Shown here: piece after piece, positions 58,260 to 64,000 of the stretch | How the letters are laid out: each line of letters opens with the position of its first letter | Numbering within the stretch: position 1 is the first letter of the stretch | DNA from: Bin87 sp965220505 | Lineage (GTDB): Bacteria > Chloroflexota > Dehalococcoidia > Lucifugimonadales > UBA3495 | NCBI GenBank assembly: GCA_965220505.1 | Contig: CBDCQE010000001.1 | Span: 1,612,001-1,676,000 of the forward strand | Reading direction: 5' to 3' | DNA length: 64,000 nucleotides | Notes under the pieces: model-generated | What the model was told of the DNA's origin: nothing | Seen by the model: only the letters and a program-made list of their open reading frames with translations | Database searches by the model: none | Made by a program: the position numbers and the translations under genes

Positions 58260-58369
58260 GTCAGAATCAGGATTTACGGGATTTTATGATTTTACAGGAT
58301 TGAAAGCTCTCCATCACAGAACGGTTCCAATCCCGATAATCCCTGAATCTTGAAAATCCTGATTCTGAC
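58260..58369. repeat. REP-like inverted repeat of the CAGGATT family
   Basis: GTCAGAATCAGGATTT (58260-58275) is inverted as AAATCCTGATTCTGAC (58354-58369). Inside are further GGATT/ACAGGATT units. The whole resembles dispersed palindromic repeats common in some bacterial genomes. Together with the GACAGGAT element at 55642 it suggests a related repeat family here. Confidence 0.75.
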
Positions 58370-58505
58370 AACTCCCCGCCGCAAACCGGGCAGGCATTTA
58401 CCGAGCCTTAATCTGGAAGCAATACCCTCGCAATATCGGCCGACTAACGTAGTCAGCGCGGGATCATGCGTCCCGGTGACCCTGTTGCGTGGGAGTAGCC
58501 TCCAA

Positions 58506-59996
58506 ATGAACAAAGTCGAAGCCATGAAGTCCGTGAAAGACGGCCTGGAAGTGTTAGGTGATATTCCCGACTACGCGGCCGCCGGCTGGGAGTCCATACC
58601 GGAGGGCGAGAGAGACCGCCTGAAGTGGGCCGGCGTGTTTTTCCGTCGGCAAACCCCGGGCCGTTTCATGATGCGCGTCCGCATGACCAACGGGTTCAGC
58701 AACGCGGACCAGTTCCGGGTTCTGGCCGATATCAGCGATGACTACGGCAAAGGCTTTGGCGATCTGACCACTCGTCAGCAGATGCAACTGCGCGAGTTTG
58801 GCATCGACGAGGTACCTGACATCTGGGAACGCTTGCACCGAGTGGGATTGGTCTCGCTGCAAACCGGCATGGACAACATCCGCACGGTGGTCGGGTGCCC
58901 CGTAGCGGGCCTGACTCCCAACGAATTGGTGGACGCGTCGCCCGTCGCTCGCGAATTCACCGACATGTTCGTCGGCAACCGGGAATACACCAACCTGCCC
59001 CGAAAGTTCAATGTTGCCATCACCGGCTGCCTGGACAACTGCATCCATACGTTGAACCAGGACGTCGCCCTTACGCCGGCGGTCAAGGAGATTTCCGGAT
59101 CTGAACTCACCGGATTCAACGTCGCCGTGGGCGGCAAGATGGGTTCCGGGGGCTACACCGCCAACACCTCGCTGGATCTTTTTGTCTCACCAGAAGAGGC
59201 AGCGGAAATATGCGGCCACATCGCGCTGGCGTTCCGCGACCACGGCTCCCGCGAAGCCCGCAACAAGGTGCGCCTGGCGTTCCTCATCGCTGATTGGGGT
59301 GCGGAACGTTTCCGCGCCGAGATAGAAAGCAGGGCCGGCCGGCCCCTGCTTCGCGCTGGCAAGGATGCCGGTCGACCGGGACCAACCGATCACATCGGTG
59401 TCTTCCCACAAAGCACGCCTGGATTCAACTATGTGGGCCTTTGCGTCCCGGTGGGCCGCATCACCTCCGACCAGATGCGGCAGGTAGCAGCCCTGGCGGA
59501 CACTTACGGAGACGGCGAAATTCGCATCACCACGGGGCAGAACTTGATCATCCCCAACGTGCCCGACGCCTGTTTGCCGGCGCTGGAAGCGGAGCCACTA
59601 CTGGAAACGTTTTCCCACCACCCCACCGAGGCGATGAGGGGCACCGTCAGTTGCACGGGCATCGACTATTGTCATTATTCGCTGATCGAAACCAAGGAGC
59701 GGGCGGTCGAAACGGCCCAGGCCCTGGACCAGATGGGTGTCCAGACCGGGAAAATTTCACTGTTCTGGTCCGGGTGCGCCAACGGGTGCGCCAACCATGC
59801 GTTGGCCGATATCGGGCTGGTGGGCAAACGAGTACGCGTTGACGGCCAAATCCTTGAAGCCGTCGATGTGTACCGGCGGTCAAAGTCCGTCGTGGCCGGA
59901 AAACCGGCCGCCCCGGTGATGACCAACGTGCCCTGCGGCGAACTGCCGTCTGTCCTGGGACAGATGCTTTCCGAGGAAAACGGCGAAATCTGCTAA
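58506..59996 (+). CDS. Ferredoxin-type nitrite reductase-like protein (NirA/Sir family)
   Basis: 496 aa. Two half-repeats of the sulfite/nitrite reductase fold. The siroheme-4Fe4S ligands are visible: CTGIDYC (C-x5-C) and SGCANGC (C-x3-C). The first half has TTRQQMQLREFGIDEV and GCLDNCIHTLNQDVALTP; LIETKERAVETAQAL is the nitrite reductase pattern. NirA is more likely than sulfite reductase, since the CTG-x-x-x-C + LIETK context fits nitrite reductases. The start at 58506 was chosen by length and family alignment; the frame is open to 58350. It would supply ammonia for GltBD. No nitrate reductase is seen. Confidence 0.88.
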   Translation: MNKVEAMKSVKDGLEVLGDIPDYAAAGWESIPEGERDRLKWAGVFFRRQTPGRFMMRVRMTNGFSNADQFRVLADISDDYGKGFGDLTTRQQMQLREFGIDEVPDIWERLHRVGLVSLQTGMDNIRTVVGCPVAGLTPNELVDASPVAREFTDMFVGNREYTNLPRKFNVAITGCLDNCIHTLNQDVALTPAVKEISGSELTGFNVAVGGKMGSGGYTANTSLDLFVSPEEAAEICGHIALAFRDHGSREARNKVRLAFLIADWGAERFRAEIESRAGRPLLRAGKDAGRPGPTDHIGVFPQSTPGFNYVGLCVPVGRITSDQMRQVAALADTYGDGEIRITTGQNLIIPNVPDACLPALEAEPLLETFSHHPTEAMRGTVSCTGIDYCHYSLIETKERAVETAQALDQMGVQTGKISLFWSGCANGCANHALADIGLVGKRVRVDGQILEAVDVYRRSKSVVAGKPAAPVMTNVPCGELPSVLGQMLSEENGEIC

Positions 59997-60051
59997 CGCC
60001 GAGCCGGACCCGGTCGGCAATCGGAGTGCCGTTTCCGACGTCGCTGCGGGG

Positions 60052-61449
60052 TCATCCGCCCAGTGGGGAAATACCGCGCACCAGCCGCATGATGTCATTC
60101 GCCGAGATGGCGATGACCAGCGCCAACAGCGCCACGAAGCCGATCAGGTGGACCAGCCCCTCTTTGTCCGACGGCACCCGTTTGCCCCCGCGGACCCATT
60201 CGATGAATACGAAAAGTAGTCGCCCGCCGTCCAGCATGGGGATCGGCAGAATGTTCAGCACCGCGAGGTTGATGCTCAACAGGATTGCCACCAGCAGCCA
60301 CCCCTCGATTCCGCCCTGACGGGTCACCTCGCCGGTGATCTGGGCGATGCCGATGGGCCCGCTCAGCTCCGGCCCGCGTCCACCGCCGAACCAGCCACGG
60401 ATCTCTCTGCCCATCAGGGTGAGCATGTCCCACGTGCTGGTGACGCCCAGGCGCGCCGCGGTCCAGGGCGGTTCGATCCGCCGGACCTCCTGCTGGTCCA
60501 CTATGGAGAACGTGATCCCGACCGCGCCCTGGCCGGGAGGAGGGTCCACTCGCGGCGTAACCTGCGCCGCCCTGGTTTGTCCATCCCTTTCAATGACCCA
60601 GGTCATCTCGGTACCGGCCGCAAGGCGAACTTCCCGGGGCAACTCCTGCGGCGTCCCCGGCGGCTGGTCACCCACTTGCACGACACGGTCTCCGGGCAGC
60701 AGGCCCGCGGCCTCCGCCGGCGAATTCGGCGCGACCGACGTGATCTCCGCCGACCCGCCGACCATCTCGGTGTGCGGGACCATGAACATGATGGCGAACG
60801 CCACTATCGGGAACAGCGCGTTCATCGCCGACCCGGCCGCCAGCACGATGGCTCTCTGGCCCAGGCCTCTCCGTGCCAGGCTTCCGGGCGCGGCGGGGTT
60901 GTTCTCCCCCGACAGCCTGACAAAGCCACCCAGAGGAAGCCAGTTGACCGAGTAGATCATGTCCGCCATGACGACGCGGTCGGGCAGCACCTCCCGGACA
61001 CGCCCCTCATGACGGAGGAATTCATCAGTCTGCACGTCGTCCAGTCGCCTGCGGGTTGACTGCATCGCAGGTTGCGTATCCTGCGGCCGGCGTCCGAATC
61101 CCGCCAATCCGGCCAGGGATCCCAGGGCTCCTCCGGCTCGCCCCGGTTCTCGCAGCTCGATGTAACGCGCGACGAGCTGTCCGTCCGCATTCTCGCCGGA
61201 CAGCACGCGGATCACCTGGCCCGGTCGAATGGCGCCCACGACTCCGTTGAGGCAGACCGTCGTAGTGGTTAGCAGCGTCTCGGTGCGGCCGGTGTAGACC
61301 CCGAACGCCCGGGGCGGGTAGCCGACGCCGAATTCGAGCACCTTGATGCCAAATGCCCTGGCCGACCAGAAGTGCCCCAGTTCATGCACCACCACCAACA
61401 GCAGCAGCATCGGCACGAACGACGCCACCGCGATAATCCACGTGTCCAT
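60052..61449 (-). CDS. rseP: Site-2 protease RseP with large N-terminal insertion
   Basis: 465 aa, membrane metalloprotease. Zinc site HELGH at 22-26 (VVVHELGHFWSARAFG) and the second motif NILPIPMLDGGRLLF. One PDZ domain (about 270-350), GLLPGDRVVQVGDQPPG. Between GVGYPPRAFG (to 50) and YSVNWLPLGGFVRL (from 166) are about 110 extra residues, absent in E. coli or Bacillus RasP, including a soluble stretch with VLSGENADGQLVARYIELRE. Cleaves membrane-anchored anti-sigma factors or signal peptides. Downstream of dxr, 22 bp away. Confidence 0.93.
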   Translation of the reverse strand: MDTWIIAVASFVPMLLLLVVVHELGHFWSARAFGIKVLEFGVGYPPRAFGVYTGRTETLLTTTTVCLNGVVGAIRPGQVIRVLSGENADGQLVARYIELREPGRAGGALGSLAGLAGFGRRPQDTQPAMQSTRRRLDDVQTDEFLRHEGRVREVLPDRVVMADMIYSVNWLPLGGFVRLSGENNPAAPGSLARRGLGQRAIVLAAGSAMNALFPIVAFAIMFMVPHTEMVGGSAEITSVAPNSPAEAAGLLPGDRVVQVGDQPPGTPQELPREVRLAAGTEMTWVIERDGQTRAAQVTPRVDPPPGQGAVGITFSIVDQQEVRRIEPPWTAARLGVTSTWDMLTLMGREIRGWFGGGRGPELSGPIGIAQITGEVTRQGGIEGWLLVAILLSINLAVLNILPIPMLDGGRLLFVFIEWVRGGKRVPSDKEGLVHLIGFVALLALVIAISANDIMRLVRGISPLGG

Positions 61450-61471
61450 AGCCCTTGGCCCGCTTGGCCGG

Positions 61472-62599
61472 CTAATTCATCCCGCTGCTCACGATCTCGG
61501 CAGCGCGCAGGTTGGCCCAGCGGTCTGCCTCTACTATAGCATCCAGGTCGGGCGACGGCTGAGATACGTGCTCGCCGAGGACACGCTCCACCAGGCGATA
61601 GATGTCGGTGTAGCGGATGCTCCCGGCAAGGAAGGCCTGCACCGCCACTTCATCCGCCGCGCTGAGCACGGCGGGCATGGTTCCGCCCGTCTTGCCGGCG
61701 GACACCGCCAGGTCAAAGCAGGGGAAGCGTTTTGGCTCCAGCGGCTCGAAGTCCAGGGACCACGGGACTCCAATGTCCAGGCGAGGTATCTCGTCATTGG
61801 TAAAGCGCTGGGGATGGAACAGGGCGTATTGTATCGGCAGGCGCATGCTGGGCGGACCCAATTGCGCCTTGACCGATCCGTCATCGAACTCGACCATGGA
61901 ATGTATGGTGCTCTGGGGATGCACCACCACCGCAATATCTTCCCAGGGCACGGAGAAGAGCCAATGGGATTCGATCACCTCAAATGCCTTGTTCATCAGC
62001 GTGGCCGAGTCGATGGTGATCTTGTCGCCCATCCGCCAGGTCGGGTGCCGGAGCGCTTGTTCCGGGGTGACGGTGTCCAGTTCCTCCAGCGGCGTACGGC
62101 GGAACGGGCCGCCGCTGGCCGTGATCATCAGGCGCCGGATGTGGTTGTCTTCCCCCTGCAGGCACTGCCAGATGGCGCTGGGCTCGCTGTCCACGGGGAG
62201 GATCACGCCATCGTAGGCGGCTTCCGTCTCCTTCAGAACCTGGCCCGCCATGACGATGGGTTCCTTGTTCGACAGCGCGACCTGCTTACCCGCGCGCAGA
62301 GCGCTCATCGTGGGTTCCAGACCCACGGCGCCCATCAACGCGACCATCACCTGGTCCACGTCGGCGAGCGACGCCATCTCCGCCATGGGCAGCATCTTCG
62401 TACCGCCGGGCAATTCGTCGGGCGGGTTGGAACACCAAATATATTGGGGATCGAACTCGGCTACCTGTTCCAGCAGCAGGGCCGTGTTGTTCCCGGCGGC
62501 CAATCCCACCACCTGAAACTCGTCGGGGAATGCCCGCACGATATCCAGCGTTTGACGCCCGATTGAGCCGGTGGAGCCGAGTATAATTATGCGCCGCAT
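61472..62599 (-). CDS. dxr: 1-deoxy-D-xylulose 5-phosphate reductoisomerase
   Basis: 375 aa. NADPH motif IIILGSTGSIGRQTLDIVRA. Metal and substrate residues in LPVDSEPSAIWQCL and ITASGGPFRRTP, then ATLMNKAFEVIESHWLF. Second enzyme of the MEP pathway, giving 2-C-methyl-D-erythritol 4-phosphate. Lies between cdsA and rseP, a common order in bacteria. Confidence 0.97.
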   Translation of the reverse strand: MRRIIILGSTGSIGRQTLDIVRAFPDEFQVVGLAAGNNTALLLEQVAEFDPQYIWCSNPPDELPGGTKMLPMAEMASLADVDQVMVALMGAVGLEPTMSALRAGKQVALSNKEPIVMAGQVLKETEAAYDGVILPVDSEPSAIWQCLQGEDNHIRRLMITASGGPFRRTPLEELDTVTPEQALRHPTWRMGDKITIDSATLMNKAFEVIESHWLFSVPWEDIAVVVHPQSTIHSMVEFDDGSVKAQLGPPSMRLPIQYALFHPQRFTNDEIPRLDIGVPWSLDFEPLEPKRFPCFDLAVSAGKTGGTMPAVLSAADEVAVQAFLAGSIRYTDIYRLVERVLGEHVSQPSPDLDAIVEADRWANLRAAEIVSSGMN

Positions 62600-62620
62600 G
62601 TATTTGCGTCCCGGTCGGTT

Positions 62621-63655
62621 TTAGGGGGTACTCACGGCCGTCAGGATGTACACCACGATCAGGGAGGGCAGCAAGCTGTCCAACCGATCCAACATCCCGC
62701 CGTGGCCGGGAAACAGGCTGCCTGAGTCCTTTGCGCCAGCCAGCCTTTTGATTTTGGATTCGACCAGATCGCCGATGGGCGATACGGCGCCTAAAATAAC
62801 ACCGATCATCGCCAGGTGCCAAATCTCCAATCGCAGCGGAAACAGCATTCCGAGAACAACCGCGGCTATCACTGCGAACAGCATTCCGCCGGCCGTTCCT
62901 TCCCAGGTCTTCCCCGGGCTGATACTGGGCGCCATACGGTGCCGGCCCAACAGACGCCCCACCGCGTACGCCCCGGTGTCGGCCGCGTACACGGTGAGGA
63001 TCGCCAGCAAGAGCCACCAGCAGCCGGTTTCCGTCAGGGCAGTCAATTCCCATGCGAAATCGGACCCGGCGATATCAGGTAGCAGCCAGACGCCAATCTC
63101 ATCGGCCGGGACTTCGTAGACCGACTCGAACGCTTCACCAAGTCCGTCATCTTCGATGTGCGGGGGAACTGACAAAGGAGGCGCCGGTTCTTCAACCTTC
63201 CTGTGCCACAGGCTGGGTACCCCGTCTATCCCGCGGAGGGCTGTTGCCGACGCCAGCGCTCCTCCCACGTAAACCGGCGACATCACCAGATAACTGGCCG
63301 CCGCAATAGGTCGCCGTCCGTGCCACGCGGCAATCATCCACAAACCGCCCAGAACAACCCCGGAGATGCATATGCCCAGAACCGCCCACCCGAAATCCTC
63401 CGGGCGAACCGCCAGTTCACCGGCCAATACCAGCGCCACGGCCCAGGTCCCGCCCAGCAGCAACGGCAGTGGCGTGTCGCCGGCGTCATCGTCCTCGGAT
63501 ATCCTCTCGCGGCCGGGATACAGTCGGTACGCTTCTCTAACGCCGATAACCGCCGCGACCGCCGCGAGGAGCGTGATCCAGGGCGGGCCGAACCAGATAC
63601 ATGCCAACACCACCGGCACGCCCACCAGGGCAGTTAGAACCCGGTGGAGCAGCAC
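62621..63655 (-). CDS. cdsA: Phosphatidate cytidylyltransferase with an internal insertion
   Basis: 344 aa from the GTG at 63655, 5 bp after the uppS stop. About eight membrane helices. The C-terminal signature is full: SISPGKTWEGTAGGMLFA and SPIGDLVESKIKRLAGAKDS, then GHGGMLDRLDSL. Residues about 141-210 are a soluble insertion absent from typical CdsA, rich in Pro, Glu and Asp. Makes CDP-diacylglycerol for phospholipids. The longer frame to 63769 would lie inside uppS and is rejected. Confidence 0.92.
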   Translation of the reverse strand: MLLHRVLTALVGVPVVLACIWFGPPWITLLAAVAAVIGVREAYRLYPGRERISEDDDAGDTPLPLLLGGTWAVALVLAGELAVRPEDFGWAVLGICISGVVLGGLWMIAAWHGRRPIAAASYLVMSPVYVGGALASATALRGIDGVPSLWHRKVEEPAPPLSVPPHIEDDGLGEAFESVYEVPADEIGVWLLPDIAGSDFAWELTALTETGCWWLLLAILTVYAADTGAYAVGRLLGRHRMAPSISPGKTWEGTAGGMLFAVIAAVVLGMLFPLRLEIWHLAMIGVILGAVSPIGDLVESKIKRLAGAKDSGSLFPGHGGMLDRLDSLLPSLIVVYILTAVSTP

Positions 63656-63660
63656 CCGCT

Positions 63661-64000
63661 TTACGCTCCGGCGGTATGGTCCTGGATGTCCAGGGAGCCG
63701 AAACGCCTCTGCCTTTGACCGAAAGCGCTCAGCGCGCGATCCAATTCGTCCGCATCCAGGTCCGGCCAAAGCGCCGGCGTGTGGTAGTACTCGCTGTAGG
63801 CCGCCTGCCAGATAAGGAAATTGCTGAGCCGCTGCTCACCGCCGGTACGAATTATCAAGTCTGGATCCGGGCAGCCGTCGGTGTAGAGGTACCGGCTGAA
63901 CAACGTCTCGTCCACGTCCTCAGGAACCACACCGTCCGCCAGCATCCGCCGAACCGCCTGCAGGATTTCGTCCCGGCCGCCGTAGTTGAAAGCGATGTTG
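63661..64000 (-). CDS. uppS: Isoprenyl transferase (undecaprenyl diphosphate synthase), partial
   Basis: C-terminal 112 residues visible; the gene runs off the right edge. NIAFNYGGRDEILQAVRRML, PDPDLIIRTGGEQRLSNFLI and the adjacent WQAAYSEYYHTPALWPDLDA are the UppS motifs (the RTGGE-x-R-x-S-N-F site binds isopentenyl diphosphate). First gene of the uppS-cdsA-dxr-rseP cluster in this window. It supplies the lipid carrier for envelope sugars. Confidence 0.95.
   Translation of the reverse strand, partial: NIAFNYGGRDEILQAVRRMLADGVVPEDVDETLFSRYLYTDGCPDPDLIIRTGGEQRLSNFLIWQAAYSEYYHTPALWPDLDADELDRALSAFGQRQRRFGSLDIQDHTAGA

Larger units (their letters stand above)
58178..58505 (+). other. Spacer with terminator and inverted repeat, no gene
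   Basis: 328 bp between the dienelactone hydrolase and nitrite reductase genes. It holds the hairpin at 58202-58230 and the repeat at 58260-58369. No promoter is obvious before the reductase. Confidence 0.6.

Noticed and set aside
58350..58505. 52-codon extension of the nitrite reductase frame
   Set aside because: It reads through the right arm of the inverted repeat and has no start signal.

Overview
The window looks like part of an aerobic, GC-rich (roughly 60% by eye) free-living bacterium of the Chloroflexota, most plausibly a SAR202/Dehalococcoidia-type lineage. This is inferred from gene content: paired CaiB/BaiF CoA-transferases, an LLM-class flavin oxidoreductase, a thiolase-DUF35 pair, acetamidase, an Agl23/flippase pair, PaREP1 genes, and a 16S rRNA gene with no 23S/5S beside it. 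The 16S gene was recognised by conserved sites, not placed by phylogeny.

Layout. 1-6.3 kb (minus): an aa3-type cytochrome c oxidase operon (ctaC-ctaD-ctaE and a partial small subunit) behind a clear TTGACA-N17-TATGGT promoter, preceded by ctaB and ctaA for heme O and heme A. 6.4-17 kb: an accessory catabolic region with a lipoprotein, two CaiB/BaiF CoA-transferases separated by a tiny Cys-rich gene, a DUF433/PIN-like toxin-antitoxin pair at the end of that operon, acetamidase, a SnoaL-like protein, an MBL-fold hydrolase, a double GNAT, a DUF35 protein with its thiolase, and a coiled-coil/nuclease-like protein. 17-20.5 kb: canonical trpS followed by the most unusual gene of the window, a protein that reads as a degenerate HD domain + chorismate-mutase-like helical domain + tryptophanyl-tRNA-synthetase-like domain with a lost KMSKS loop. 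It has its own promoter, just past the terminator of the gyrA operon. 20.6-24.7 kb: that operon, consisting of a class I glutamine-amidotransferase-like pseudoenzyme, gyrA and an alpha/beta hydrolase. 24.8-25.5 kb: hicBA. 25.5-31.7 kb: an envelope glycosylation-type operon (Agl23-like GT, flippase, FAD oxidoreductase) interrupted by a tandem duplication of PaREP1/HEPN-like genes.

31.9-41.6 kb: amidase, AcoX-like NAD kinase relative, TauE/SafE permease, thioredoxin reductase, sugar-nucleotide epimerase, a two-repeat dimeric alpha-beta-barrel-like protein, LLM oxidoreductase, pyruvate kinase and a third PaREP1-like gene. 41.7-47.7 kb: gltBD glutamate synthase with a CRP/FNR-like palindrome on its promoter. 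47.9-52.1 kb: rsfS facing an ndk-tsaB-tsaE-thiL-lipoprotein cluster. 52.4-54.0 kb: 16S rRNA (minus) with a consensus promoter and its own terminator. 54.3-60 kb: two MFS transporters, a dienelactone hydrolase and a ferredoxin-type nitrite/sulfite reductase, separated by REP-like inverted repeats. 60-64 kb: uppS-cdsA-dxr-rseP for isoprenoid/phospholipid synthesis and intramembrane proteolysis.

How it fits together. Respiration (oxidase plus heme A supply), nitrogen assimilation (nitrite reductase then GltBD), and degradation of organic acids or amides (CoA-transferases, thiolase, amidases, LLM enzyme) describe an aerobic heterotroph. Small toxin-antitoxin and HEPN-type modules sit in the accessory stretches. 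All assignments are from reading motifs; no database search was run.
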